Of a stretch of 58,380 nucleotides of DNA, positions 31,651 through 41,115 are shown one piece after another (within the stretch, counting starts at the first letter, position 1; each line of letters opens with the position of its first letter). The DNA is from BOG-1184 sp049514575. Its GTDB lineage: Bacteria; Fibrobacterota; Chitinivibrionia; Chitinivibrionales; Chitinispirillaceae. Location of the stretch: positions 1-58,380 of the forward strand of contig JBEKUX010000013.1 of assembly GCA_049514575.1 (NCBI GenBank). Direction: 5' to 3'. The notes beneath the pieces were generated by a model, which made no database searches, was not told the origin of the DNA, and was given only the letters and a program-made list of their open reading frames with translations. The position numbers were made by a program, and so were the translations under genes.

Positions 31651-32970
31651 ATGCCACAACCGCAAAACACCCCGACAGCAAACGGAAAAAGAAAAATCGG
31701 TTTTCTGACAGCCTCGACCATTGTGGTCGCCAATATGGTAGGGACCGGAGTTTTTACCAGCCTCGGCTTTCAGGCCGCAGGCATCGGCGAACCGCTCACC
31801 CTGGTGCTGCTCTGGGTCGTGGGCGGGCTGATCGCGCTGTGCGGCGCCTTCAGTTACGCGGAACTTGGCTCCGCGCTCCCGCGTTCCGGGGGCGAGTACC
31901 ACTACCTCAGCCGCCTTTTCCACCCCATGGCCGGATTCCTGTCCGGCTGGTTTTCGGCCATCGTCGGCTTTTCAGCGCCCATGGCGCTTGCGGCAATGGC
32001 ATTCGGCAACTACTTTTACGGCGTTGTCCCGGTACTCTCTCCTTTGGTGCTTGGAACAATCGTGGTTCTCTGCGTCACGCTGGTCCATCTCCTTGAATTG
32101 CGCATCGGCGGACGGTTCCAGTTCACGGTCACGCTGCTCGAAATATGCCTCATCGTTATCTTTATCCTCTGCGGAATTTTCATCACCCCGGCGCCGGTCG
32201 CGCTCCACCTCGCGCCTACGGCAAAAAACATCAGCCTGGTCTTCAGCCCGGGGTTCGCGGTCTCGCTCGTCTACGTGGCCTATGCCTACTCGGGATGGAA
32301 CTGTTCGACCTATCTTGCCTCCGAAATCAAGGACGCGCCGTTGAACCTTCCGAAATCGATCCTCACCGGCACCAGCCTGGTCATTGTGCTGTATGTCCTG
32401 CTGAATTACGTCTTTCTCAGGAGCACGCCTATCCCTGCGCTGGCAGGCAAGATCGAGGTAGGACTTCTTTCAGCGGTCAACATTTTCGGCCCTGCCGGCG
32501 GAAAAATCATGGGCCTTTGTATCGCGCTCTGTCTTGTCTCGTCGGTAAGCGCCATGGCCATGGCAGGCCCCCGCATCCTGAAGGTGATGGGTGAAGACTA
32601 TCCCCAGCTTGCCCTGCTCTCCCGCGAAAATGCGCGGGGCATCCCGTGGGTTGCCATTCTCATGCAGGCCGGCATCGCGCTCGTGTTCCTCTGGACATCA
32701 TCTTTCGAAAAAGTCTTAAGCTTTACCGGGTTCATGCTCGCGGTCTTCAGCAGCATGAGCGTTATCGGCGTTTTCGTGCTGCGCCGGAAAATGGCCGGAG
32801 GGTCGTATCTGTATAAAACGACCGGCTATCCGGTGACGCCGTTCATTTACCTTGCCTGCAATGTCTGGATGATATTTTATCTGCTCAGATGCCGTCCGGC
32901 CATGGCGCTGTACGGCCTGGGCGTTCTGGTTGCCGGCATCATCGTCTATTACTTTATAAAACGGAGATAA
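31651..32970 (+). CDS. APC family amino-acid permease
   Basis: 439 residues, about twelve membrane helices. The first helix has NMVGTGVFTSLGF, matching the GxG unwound substrate-binding segment of APC transporters, and helix 6 has VAYAYSGWNCSTYLASEIKD, another family signature. Expected to import amino acids or exchange them. No canonical ribosome site precedes the ATG. It overlaps the region of the next gene's start (TAATG), so the two are tightly linked in an operon. Confidence 0.9.
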   Translation: MPQPQNTPTANGKRKIGFLTASTIVVANMVGTGVFTSLGFQAAGIGEPLTLVLLWVVGGLIALCGAFSYAELGSALPRSGGEYHYLSRLFHPMAGFLSGWFSAIVGFSAPMALAAMAFGNYFYGVVPVLSPLVLGTIVVLCVTLVHLLELRIGGRFQFTVTLLEICLIVIFILCGIFITPAPVALHLAPTAKNISLVFSPGFAVSLVYVAYAYSGWNCSTYLASEIKDAPLNLPKSILTGTSLVIVLYVLLNYVFLRSTPIPALAGKIEVGLLSAVNIFGPAGGKIMGLCIALCLVSSVSAMAMAGPRILKVMGEDYPQLALLSRENARGIPWVAILMQAGIALVFLWTSSFEKVLSFTGFMLAVFSSMSVIGVFVLRRKMAGGSYLYKTTGYPVTPFIYLACNVWMIFYLLRCRPAMALYGLGVLVAGIIVYYFIKRR

Positions 32971-32975
32971 TGTAC

Positions 32976-34262
32976 ATGAAAAACGGATTATCGCAGTTGG
33001 CAATGGCAGTTATGGCAGCGTACTCGCTTGTTTGCAGCGAACCGAAAAAAACCGACTCAACGGCACCTCAGCCCGCAGTCCCTGCCGCAGCTGTCCAGGC
33101 GGCGATATCACCGGCATGCACGACGGCTCAGGCGGTCGCAGCGCCACAGTTCGGTACTGCCGTGTTCGACTCCGCGCTCACGGACCAGGCGCGCATCTAT
33201 GCCGGCATGCTGCCGCTCGACAGCGCGCGGTACCCGAAGCTCACGGCCGGCAGAGGTTATGCCGAACATCGCAGGGTCTTTGAAAAAGACTGGGCAACAC
33301 TTGACAAAAGGATCAGTGCCATGGAGCAGTGGCGCACCGCCGAGATGGCACAAATCCCCACTGCCGGGGCTACGCTGTTCTACCCGTTCTCGGGCCCGGA
33401 CTTCCTCAACGCCGACGTCTTTTTCCCTGAGTGCGTAAAATCGGTGTACATCAGCCTCGAAAAGACCGGTGATATTCCGTCGCCTGACCTGGCTGAAAAA
33501 CATTTTGTCAATTTTACCGAGGATATCCGCACCTCAATGTCTCTCATTTTCCAGCGCAATTATTTCATCACCGGCCGCATGACCAACCAGTTTCACACGC
33601 CCTACCTGCAGGGCAATCTGACCATTTTCATGGTGTTTCTTGCCCGCAGGAACTGCGCCATCGTGTCCATCAACAAGATCCACATCGACTCGAGCGGAAC
33701 GCTGGTGGCCGCGCCCTGCGATACAGGCAAAGCCAGACGGAAACAGATCGGTGGCATGGAGATACAGTATGTCAAGGCCCAGGGCGACGGCACGGTGCAC
33801 CACCTCTATTACTTCCCGGTCGACATACAGGACTCCTCGCTGAAGCTCAAGCCGCAATTCATGACCTATCTCCGCTCGCTCGACACCACGGTCGTTTTCC
33901 TCAAAGCCGCGTCGTACCTCATGCACGGCGGAAATTTTTCAATGATACGCAGCGTCTGCCTGCGCGCCAGGGCGATACTCGAAGACGACACCGGCGTTCC
34001 CTACCGCTTTTTCAAGCCGGGCGAATGGACCGTGGAGCTTTACGGCCACTACACGAAGCCGATCAAGGACTTCAATTACGGGTTCCAGACCGACCTTGAT
34101 TCGACATTCCGCGCCGGCGGCAAGAACGTCAAGCCGCTGCCGTTCAACATCGGATACCACTGGCACGATTCGTACTCAAGTCTCATCCTGGCAGTCAGGA
34201 CGCCGCCAGCCGCTGACACGGCAAAAACACGCGACACTGCCGCGACCGCGCCCAAACGGTAG
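32976..34262 (+). CDS. conserved hypothetical lipoprotein
   Basis: 428 residues from the second ATG (32976), which is better spaced from GGAG than the ATG at 32970. The signal peptide ends SLVC-SEPKKTDST, a good lipobox. A Thr/Ala/Pro-rich linker (to ~60) leads to a compact domain containing FYPFSGPDFLNADVFFP and the pairing FMTYLRSLDTTVVFLKAASYLMH. I recognise FYPFSGPDFL as recurring in uncharacterised proteins but know no function. The C-terminus is disordered. Operonic position after an APC transporter and before a beta-lactamase-like gene 11 bp downstream. Confidence 0.7.
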   Translation: MKNGLSQLAMAVMAAYSLVCSEPKKTDSTAPQPAVPAAAVQAAISPACTTAQAVAAPQFGTAVFDSALTDQARIYAGMLPLDSARYPKLTAGRGYAEHRRVFEKDWATLDKRISAMEQWRTAEMAQIPTAGATLFYPFSGPDFLNADVFFPECVKSVYISLEKTGDIPSPDLAEKHFVNFTEDIRTSMSLIFQRNYFITGRMTNQFHTPYLQGNLTIFMVFLARRNCAIVSINKIHIDSSGTLVAAPCDTGKARRKQIGGMEIQYVKAQGDGTVHHLYYFPVDIQDSSLKLKPQFMTYLRSLDTTVVFLKAASYLMHGGNFSMIRSVCLRARAILEDDTGVPYRFFKPGEWTVELYGHYTKPIKDFNYGFQTDLDSTFRAGGKNVKPLPFNIGYHWHDSYSSLILAVRTPPAADTAKTRDTAATAPKR

Positions 34263-34273
34263 GCGCAAACACC

Positions 34274-35566
34274 ATGTATAACCCGGCGTCGCCGTCACTC
34301 CGATTCGCACTGCACGCCGCCATGCTCCTGGCCCTGCCTGCAGTACCGGGAGCGACTGTCCTCGACAGCCTTTTAAGCCTTCTGCCTCAGCGCTACCAGT
34401 CCGTGATTTCGCAGCACGACCGTTACAATCTGCAGATCATGTACACACGTATAGACCGCGACGCGCGTAACGTCCCGCATTTCGACCATTTCTCCTTCAA
34501 TGTCGATGCAGGTGCAGGGCACTACTTCTATCCGGCCAGCCTCGTGAAACTGCCGGTAGCGGTTTTAGCGCTCGAAAAAATCAACGCGCTCGGGATCAAA
34601 GGGTTGACGAGCCGCACGCCTATGCGGATCGACCGGACGCTCGACTGCCCGATTTCCTATGAGAGCGCGGACAGCCTTCCCTCGGACACCGCGTCGGTGG
34701 AATCATCAGTCAAGCGCATGCTGCTCGTAAGCGACAACAGCGCCCACAACCGTCTGTGGGAGTTTTTGACGAAAGATTATGCCAACCGCAGGCTTGCAGA
34801 GTGCGGCTTCGGCAGCATGCTGCTCCTGCACCGGTTCGCCGGGTGCGATACGCTGCAGAACCGTATGAACAATCCCATCGGCTTTTTCGAGCCGCGGAGC
34901 GGAAAGGTCCTTTACCAGCAGCCGCTGGCCGAATCCCGGAGTGTCCCTGACCACAACCCGCTCGCACCGTTCTGCATCGGGAGTTTTTCATACCGTAACG
35001 GGGTGCTGCTTGCGCGGCCGTACAGGGCCGACAACCTCAATTTCGTCCCGCTCGACGCCATACACCGTCTCGTCATCTCGATCATGTTTCCTTCTTCGGT
35101 GACACAAAGCAAGGCACTGCGGCTTAAATCTGAGGATTACCGGCTCCTGCGTACCTGGATGTGCCTGCTGCCGCGCGAAGGAGGGTGGTCGGCATACGTT
35201 CCGGACAGCGGCTATCCTGACAATTTCAAGAAATACCTTCTGTTCGGCGACAGCACACGCCCCTGCCTGCCCCACCTGCGCGAGTTCAATGTTGTGGGCC
35301 GCGCCTACGGGTTCATGAGCGACGTTGCATATTTCGCCGACTTCGACGCACGCGTGGAATTTTTCCTGTCGGCCACCATCTTCGCCAACGAAGACGACAT
35401 CATCAACGACGACCAGTACGAATATGCTTCGCTGGCGCTGCCGTTCTTTTCGGCCCTCGGCGAGACCGTCTACGAATACGAAAAAACCCGCCCCCGCCGC
35501 CACCGTCCCGACCTCCGCGAGTTCATGCCCACGCTGCCGACAATCGAGAAAAAAACACGGCCGTAA
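34274..35566 (+). CDS. secreted serine hydrolase, class A beta-lactamase-like
   Basis: 430 residues. Signal peptide (FALHAAMLLALPAVPGA). SLVK at 89-92 is the SxxK acylation motif, and SDN (153-155) the second motif of class A beta-lactamases/PBP-type enzymes. The third KTG-type motif is not obvious, and the protein is much longer than the ~290-residue lactamases, so antibiotic hydrolysis is unlikely to be its role. More likely a peptidoglycan-related or lipoprotein hydrolase in the periplasm. Last gene of the plus-strand operon starting at 30699. Confidence 0.75.
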   Translation: MYNPASPSLRFALHAAMLLALPAVPGATVLDSLLSLLPQRYQSVISQHDRYNLQIMYTRIDRDARNVPHFDHFSFNVDAGAGHYFYPASLVKLPVAVLALEKINALGIKGLTSRTPMRIDRTLDCPISYESADSLPSDTASVESSVKRMLLVSDNSAHNRLWEFLTKDYANRRLAECGFGSMLLLHRFAGCDTLQNRMNNPIGFFEPRSGKVLYQQPLAESRSVPDHNPLAPFCIGSFSYRNGVLLARPYRADNLNFVPLDAIHRLVISIMFPSSVTQSKALRLKSEDYRLLRTWMCLLPREGGWSAYVPDSGYPDNFKKYLLFGDSTRPCLPHLREFNVVGRAYGFMSDVAYFADFDARVEFFLSATIFANEDDIINDDQYEYASLALPFFSALGETVYEYEKTRPRRHRPDLREFMPTLPTIEKKTRP

Positions 35567-35646
35567 ACGTAGCCACTGGTTGTTTCAAATGGGTATTGTA
35601 AAGTGTGGGATTTACCGATAGGTTTTTTAATAGCGGAGCTTAAAAA

Positions 35647-35973
35647 CTACATGATCTCCTTAGCGGTCCCGGCCACAAGGCCTACGGCATCCGCTGCTGC
35701 GCCGATGATCGCGGCGATGGCTTTCAAATGTTCGTAGCTTTTTTCAATTCTCGCGGTAAGCGATTTAAGTTCATTTACCGCAACGCCCATGCGCTCCGCA
35801 AACTCCGCTATGTCCTCGGACACCACCTCCCATGAGAGTTCTTCCAGGAGGAGCGCCGCCTTGTCGAGGTCTTCCCGCTCCGGCGTTCCGATGTTTTTGA
35901 ACGTCCGGTTCGCGTTCACGGCCTGCATGGCTTCAACGATCTTTTTATAGGCGCTGTCGGTTTCCATGTTCAT
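35647..35973 (-). CDS. small helical hypothetical protein
   Basis: 108 residues, almost entirely predicted helix, with heptad-like spacing (VAVNELKSLTARIEKSYEHLKAI) and a C-terminal Ala/Gly-rich hydrophobic segment (IAAIIGAAADAVGLVAGTA) that could insert into a membrane or pack in a bundle. It starts 13 bp after the stop of the coiled lipoprotein upstream, in the same direction, so the two are probably co-expressed and may interact. Alternative start at METDSA, two codons in. No known family recognised. Confidence 0.6.
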   Translation of the reverse strand: MNMETDSAYKKIVEAMQAVNANRTFKNIGTPEREDLDKAALLLEELSWEVVSEDIAEFAERMGVAVNELKSLTARIEKSYEHLKAIAAIIGAAADAVGLVAGTAKEIM

Positions 35974-35986
35974 GCTGCGATATTCC

Positions 35987-36916
35987 CTATTTTTCCGATT
36001 TTGTTATCAGCCGCCAGGTATCGTACAGATCCTTCGTGTCGCGATACAGCTCCTGGGTCTCGACCAGCACCTCGTCGATATCTTTACCTTCCGAGACATT
36101 GGCCAGAAGCTCCCGGTGCGCCCGGCGAACGACGCCGGCTGACCGGACAGCCTCCCGTGCCAGTTTTTCCAGATTGTCAATTCTTGCGATCAATGACGCG
36201 GCCTCCCTGTTCACCTGCGTCGCGTACCATGCCGTATAATCACCTTCCGGGTTCAGGTTTTTAAGCAGGTCTTCCTGCTGCGTCTTCAGCTCTCCCTTGA
36301 GCGCCGGGACCCACTGCCCGAGCACCAGCGTGTCCAGCTCCTTCATCAGTTCCGACGTGGCCAGCGCAATCAGCGTGTCGCCTTCCTGCAGATACTCCCG
36401 GAGATTTTCGGCCTGTTCGTCCCTGATCAGGCTGTGGCCGACAAAGACAACGCCTTTTGACAGAAGCAGGCCGATGCCCGAGGGGAGACTTTTTCCGGTC
36501 GCCCTGTTGAACCGGTCGATCAGCGTGTCCACGGCAATACCCAGCTTTTCCGAAGGTTTTTTAATGTCCCCGGCAAGCTTGTCAGAGGAGAGCCTGGCGA
36601 GCCCGACCGCATACTCCCCCATTATTTTCAGTGAAAGGTCGGCGTTTTTCGCCTTTTCAAGCGCCGATTCCTTCCCGCGGTAGGAGTTCCAGAGTTTCTC
36701 ATTCGCCAGATCAGCGCTCACGGTACCGGTATTGAACAGGTCGATATCGTATTTGATGGCGATGAACTCGGTAATGATCGTGCCCGGGATATCGGCGTTC
36801 TTCTCAAGGAGCCTGGAATAGCTGTTGATGCTGGAGATCTGCGTGCCGGTAAGGCCCGCGCAGCCTGCAACGAGCGACAGCGGCACTGCAGCGATCAATA
36901 AACAACGGCGTTTCAT
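35987..36916 (-). CDS. helical lipoprotein, function unknown
   Basis: 309 residues. The signal ends SLVAGC-AGLTG, an ideal lipobox. The mature part is rich in long amphipathic helices (SRLLEKNADIPGTII.., REAASLIARIDNLEKLAREAV), without known motifs. Located 17 bp after alaA and 13 bp before the small helical gene, all on the minus strand. The lipoprotein and its helical partner may form a helical-bundle complex at the inner face of the outer membrane, an inference from pairing only. Confidence 0.65.
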   Translation of the reverse strand: MKRRCLLIAAVPLSLVAGCAGLTGTQISSINSYSRLLEKNADIPGTIITEFIAIKYDIDLFNTGTVSADLANEKLWNSYRGKESALEKAKNADLSLKIMGEYAVGLARLSSDKLAGDIKKPSEKLGIAVDTLIDRFNRATGKSLPSGIGLLLSKGVVFVGHSLIRDEQAENLREYLQEGDTLIALATSELMKELDTLVLGQWVPALKGELKTQQEDLLKNLNPEGDYTAWYATQVNREAASLIARIDNLEKLAREAVRSAGVVRRAHRELLANVSEGKDIDEVLVETQELYRDTKDLYDTWRLITKSEK

Positions 36917-36933
36917 ACTGCTCCTTGAAGAAA

Positions 36934-38154
36934 TTACGGCCGCTGACGGTACGTGGCCAGGAACTTTTTCAGCTTTTCCATCACCTCGGCAAGGTCCTCA
37001 ATGCACGGGAGGTAAACGATCCTGAAATGGTCGTGCTCAGGCCAGTTGAAACCCCGGCCGTGCACCATGAGCACTTTTTCGCTCCGCAGGAAATCGAGGA
37101 CGAACCGCTCGTCGTCCCGCATGCCGAATTTTTTGACGTCGATCTTCGGGAACAGATAAAAAGCGGCCCTGGGTTTTACGCATGAAATCCCGTCGATCCT
37201 GCTGACGAGCGAATAGCAGAGGTCACGCTGTTCGTGCAGCCTGCCGCCGGGCCGTGTAAGGTCGTTGATGCTCTGGTAACCGCCGAGCGCGGTCTGGATG
37301 ATCGACTGGCCCGGCACGTTGCTGCAGAGCCGCATGGACGCGAGCATGTTGATGCCTTCGATATAATCGGCAGCGCCTTTCCTATTGCCGCTCACCACCA
37401 TCCACCCTACCCGGAAACCCGCCACCCTATAAGCCTTAGAGAGGCCGTTAAAGGTTATGAACAGCAGGTCGTCGGCGAGCGATGCGGTTGACACATGCGT
37501 ATTACCGTCGTAGAGGATCTTGTCGTAGATCTCGTCGGAATAAACGATGAGGCGGTGCTGCCGGGCTATCTCGATGATCTGCGTCAATAGTTCGGGCGGA
37601 TAGAGCGCGCCGGTCGGGTTGTTCGGGTTGATGACGACGATGCCTCTCGTGTTTTTCGTTATCTTTTTCTTTATATCCGCGATATCGGGCCACCATTCCG
37701 CCTGCTCGTCGCACCGGTAGTGGACCGGCGTCCCGCCCGAAAGACGGACCGATGCGGTCCAGAGCGGGTAGTCGGGCGCCGGGATGAGCACTTCATCCCC
37801 TTTGTCCAGAAGCGCCTGCATGGCCATGACGATGCACTCGCTGACGCCGTTGCCGATGATGATGTCCTCGGTGCCGACGCCGCGGATGTTTTTCTGCTGG
37901 CAGTACTGCATGATCGCCTTGCGGGAGGGGAACAACCCCTTTGAATCGCAATACCCTTCAGTTTCGCGCAGGTTCGCGATCATGTCGAGGATCATCTCGT
38001 CCGGAGCATAAAGCCCGAACGGCGCCGGGTTGCCGGTGTTGAGCTTGATGACGCGGAAACCCTCTTCTTCGAGCCGCCTGGCCTCGTCGAGCACCGGTCC
38101 GCGGATATCGTACAGCACATCGTCGAGTTTCGATGATTTTTTTATTGTTTCCAT
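36934..38154 (-). CDS. alaA: alanine aminotransferase AlaA (PLP-dependent)
   Basis: 406 residues, matching E. coli AlaA end to end (SSKLDDVLYDIRGPVLDEA; LNTGNPAPFG; IGNGVSE; PAPDYPLWTA; VINPNNPTGA; GLSKAYRVAGFRVGWM). Class I fold aminotransferase converting pyruvate plus glutamate to alanine and 2-oxoglutarate. The PLP Lys is in FNGLSKAYR, and NPNNPTG and the SDEIYD Asp contact the cofactor. A hairpin (CGCCGG-TAAA-CCGGCG, 38186-38201) lies in its 5' leader. Two hypothetical genes follow in the same direction at short spacing. Confidence 0.95.
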   Translation of the reverse strand: METIKKSSKLDDVLYDIRGPVLDEARRLEEEGFRVIKLNTGNPAPFGLYAPDEMILDMIANLRETEGYCDSKGLFPSRKAIMQYCQQKNIRGVGTEDIIIGNGVSECIVMAMQALLDKGDEVLIPAPDYPLWTASVRLSGGTPVHYRCDEQAEWWPDIADIKKKITKNTRGIVVINPNNPTGALYPPELLTQIIEIARQHRLIVYSDEIYDKILYDGNTHVSTASLADDLLFITFNGLSKAYRVAGFRVGWMVVSGNRKGAADYIEGINMLASMRLCSNVPGQSIIQTALGGYQSINDLTRPGGRLHEQRDLCYSLVSRIDGISCVKPRAAFYLFPKIDVKKFGMRDDERFVLDFLRSEKVLMVHGRGFNWPEHDHFRIVYLPCIEDLAEVMEKLKKFLATYRQRP

Positions 38155-38267
38155 CTTCTTTTAACTCCTAATCTTAAGAAAATATCGCCGGTAAACCGGC
38201 GAAAACGACTGCCAAAATATACACTTTACGCAACGGTACAGTCTACTGGCCGGCGGAACGGCCGCTT

Positions 38268-38301
38268 AAAAAAAAGACGCCGTGCAACTCGTGCCGGCGC
38301 C
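38268..38301 (-). terminator. rho-independent terminator of the GH3 gene
   Basis: Read on the minus strand, GCGCCG-loop-CGGCGT is followed by eight T's. It sits 38 bp after the GH3 stop at 38339 and before the alaA leader. Confidence 0.75.
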
Positions 38302-38338
38302 CCGAAAACCATCCTTGCCGCTTTTCAGGTATTGTTAT

Positions 38339-40798
38339 TTATGGATAACGCAAACCATACCCGTAATTAAACAGCGGCGTACCGCCGGAGCCCTTCGGCT
38401 CATCGGCGTAGACCTTGCCCGTATTGATCGGTATCTGGGCGTACGTTGCCGGCCACGTATGGGTCAGGGTACCGGTAAAGTTGTAGGTGCTGGTACTGCC
38501 GTACAGCACGTCAGCCACGCCCACGCCTTCTGAGCCCGGCAGCCATGCTGCGACAAAGGCGTCGCAATGGACGATCTCGCTGTCAATGATCATCGGCCGT
38601 CCGGACAACAGGATCACGATGACGCGCGCAGTGCCCCTGTTGTTCCAGCACCCGCTGATAAGGGTGCCTGCGTTGTTCGTATTCGTCAGATCGAGGTTGT
38701 TGAGATTGTCGCCGTTTCCCTCGGCATACGGCGATTCGCCGACCACCACGACAATCCTATCCGTGCCCGACGGGATGGTGGTGCTGCTCCCGTTATTGGT
38801 AATGTTCGCGGAATTTCCGACGCTTTGCATTCCGGCAAGGATCGTCTGGCCCACGATCTGGTTGGATGGGTTGCCCGACTGTCCCTGCCAGCTGATGGTC
38901 CAGCCGCCGCACTGGACACCTATATCATTGGCAAAGGGGCCGACCACCACAATCTTTTGTGTTGTCGTGAGCGGCAGCGCGCTGTTGTTGTTTTTAAGCA
39001 GCACCATTGACTCGCGCACTGCCTGCCGCGCAATCGCCTGATGTGATGCCGAAAATATCTGCCCCCTGGTCGTGGCGTTCGAGAGCGGATGATCGAAAAG
39101 GTGCATGCGGAACTTGATCCGCAGGATGCGGCGTACCGCATCGTCGATACGGCTCTGCGGAATCGCGCCGCCTGCCTGGTTCACGATTGCATTGATGAAG
39201 TTCGTCACATCGCCGCTGTTGACGATCATAGCCATGTCAAGACCCGCATTGACCGCCTGGGCAACGCAGCTGTTGCTGTAGCTGCCGCACGCGTTTGGAT
39301 TTACAATAGCGTCCCAGTCGCTGACCGCAAAGCCGTCGAACCCCGCCTCCTTCTTGACCATTCTATAGGCTATCGAGTCGTAGGTCATGCCATAAGTCGG
39401 CCCTCCGGTCCGCGCCCACTTACAATAGGAGTGCATAATGGTCGCCATATTCTCCCGCGCACAGGCCGCATATTGGGCAAAATGGATCCCGCGCATGGTG
39501 GAGTCCGCAAGGGTGGCGGTTCCGGCATTGGTTCCATTCGCGGTCCCTCCGTCGCCCAAGTAATGCTTGACGCATGGTGCAATGGCGCTGTCCTTCGACA
39601 TAGTGCCGTCGCCCTGCGCTCCCCGGACATAGGCGGCCCCCATCTGGGCATTTATTTCCGGCGTTTCCCCGAAACCCTCGTACGTGCGACCCCATTTTTC
39701 GTTGCGGGGCGAGGCGACGCACGGCCCAAAGGTAAGGCGTATGCCGCAGCCCGCAGCCTCGGAAGCAACGACGCGGCCGATCGCACACACCAGGGCCGAA
39801 TCATGCGTGCACCCGAGACCTATATTGTGCGGGAAGACCGTGCATCCCGCGACCGATCCAACCCCGTGAACACAGTCCTGGCCGTAAATAAACGGAATTT
39901 TATGCGGTCCCGATGTTACTACGATAGTTTCAAGCGCGTCGATCATGGAGGCCCATGCGGTAGGTGTATTATTCCCCTCAGGATCACCGCCGCCGTTAAA
40001 CACGGACCCGATCCCGAGCGCTGCAACATTCGCGTCGGTCAACTGGTGCTTCCGTGCCTGCACCATCTGCCCGGCTTTTTCAGCAACCGACATGAGCGCT
40101 AAAAGCGAGTCGACCTTTTTCGCAATTGACTTATCTTCGTCGGTACGAGACAGTGCGATGTTGCCGACGTTCTGCGTAGTATAGGAGGTTATCGGCAGCA
40201 CTTTGGGAACATACCCCATTCGTGAGGCCGGCAGGCTGTCAAGCGAGGCTGTTATGGCAACAGGGGAGAAACCGTTAACGACGTAAGTATAGCCCTTGTC
40301 AGCCACCGATCCCCCCGTTGCGCCCATTGACAGTACCGTACCGTAGAAGCTCTCTTCCCCTTTCAAGATTTTCACGATATAGAAACCGGCGCCGGTGTTT
40401 TTATGCATAAGCGCAGGTATCGAAAACGAATAGTTCCCGGCATCAAAGGTGCGATTGAGCAGACTGGCTACTTTCCGCCCCCGGATGTCATACAGGTCAA
40501 GACGAACCAGTTCCTTCGCAACCATTGAAAAGAAAATTTTTATTCCGGCAAAATGCATTGTTGAATGCTTGATTTCAGCCGTCGGGCCTGCCCCTGTCGT
40601 AGAAAAAGTAAGTGCAAAATGTCCCCCCGTATCAGTAAATGTCCCTATACCCTTTACTACTAGTGAAACGGTGGCATTGGGAATCGGGGCCGCGGTTGCG
40701 CTGTCGATAACGCGTCCCGATATGGTCTGTGTTTGACCGGAAGCATAAAAATGAACTCCAAGCACCACAGACAGGAAAATTTTGACAGGACATTTCAT
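38339..40798 (-). CDS. secreted GH3 beta-glucosidase with N-terminal carboxypeptidase-regulatory-like and sorting-like domains
   Basis: 819 residues. Signal peptide to ~21; CarboxypepD_reg-like domain ~23-75 (ISGRVIDSATAAPIPNATV); then a FlgD/T9SS type A-like module ~85-160 (LDLYDIRGRKVASLL, AGFYIVKILKGEE); then GH3 N-terminal barrel (~225-560) and C-terminal domain (~575-815). The catalytic nucleophile should be D494 in FAVSDWDA, with KHYLGDGG and NEKWGRTYEGFGE as substrate-site signatures. It fits exo-beta-1,4/1,3-glucosidases cleaving cello-oligosaccharides. A sorting-like module placed in the middle instead of at the C-terminus is unusual. It has its own terminator. Confidence 0.92.
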   Translation of the reverse strand: MKCPVKIFLSVVLGVHFYASGQTQTISGRVIDSATAAPIPNATVSLVVKGIGTFTDTGGHFALTFSTTGAGPTAEIKHSTMHFAGIKIFFSMVAKELVRLDLYDIRGRKVASLLNRTFDAGNYSFSIPALMHKNTGAGFYIVKILKGEESFYGTVLSMGATGGSVADKGYTYVVNGFSPVAITASLDSLPASRMGYVPKVLPITSYTTQNVGNIALSRTDEDKSIAKKVDSLLALMSVAEKAGQMVQARKHQLTDANVAALGIGSVFNGGGDPEGNNTPTAWASMIDALETIVVTSGPHKIPFIYGQDCVHGVGSVAGCTVFPHNIGLGCTHDSALVCAIGRVVASEAAGCGIRLTFGPCVASPRNEKWGRTYEGFGETPEINAQMGAAYVRGAQGDGTMSKDSAIAPCVKHYLGDGGTANGTNAGTATLADSTMRGIHFAQYAACARENMATIMHSYCKWARTGGPTYGMTYDSIAYRMVKKEAGFDGFAVSDWDAIVNPNACGSYSNSCVAQAVNAGLDMAMIVNSGDVTNFINAIVNQAGGAIPQSRIDDAVRRILRIKFRMHLFDHPLSNATTRGQIFSASHQAIARQAVRESMVLLKNNNSALPLTTTQKIVVVGPFANDIGVQCGGWTISWQGQSGNPSNQIVGQTILAGMQSVGNSANITNNGSSTTIPSGTDRIVVVVGESPYAEGNGDNLNNLDLTNTNNAGTLISGCWNNRGTARVIVILLSGRPMIIDSEIVHCDAFVAAWLPGSEGVGVADVLYGSTSTYNFTGTLTHTWPATYAQIPINTGKVYADEPKGSGGTPLFNYGYGLRYP

Positions 40799-41115
40799 AA
40801 AAGGCCTCCCCTTGAAAAAGCTAAACTCTTATTGCCGAAATGTTACAACAGCCGTTACTGCGCTCCGCCCTATCGTCGCCTATCATAGTAATTATACAAA
40901 TAGGGATGAATAAATACTGCACAATAATCGTGCATAAGGAACTGACCGGGAAAACCTTCAAGTGCACTACATTTTCGGTAAACTGATTATACATTCCACC
41001 CATGGCGTCACCAAATTATTTTGACATGAACAGAAAAGAAATTTAGATTAGCAAAAGAGGTTAAAACATCAAAGACATTATAACGGATGTTCTTTTCAAG
41101 CAAAGGAGGCAACAC
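40799..41115. other. intergenic region, GH3 and hexokinase promoters
   Basis: 317 bp between the divergent GH3 gene and the 35-residue ORF. AT-rich in the second half (CAAATTATTTTGACATGAAC.. TTAGATTAGC), with TTTTGACA at 41020 followed by a TTTAGATTA box that could serve as a promoter for the plus-strand unit. A 60-codon minus frame here lacks a ribosome site and is not called. Confidence 0.4.

Noticed and set aside
34274..35566. Antibiotic-resistance beta-lactamase
   Set aside because: Too long, no clear KTG motif, and placed in a transport/lipoprotein operon.
40821..41003. 60-codon minus-strand frame before GH3
   Set aside because: No ribosome site, no conserved features, lies in the GH3 promoter region.
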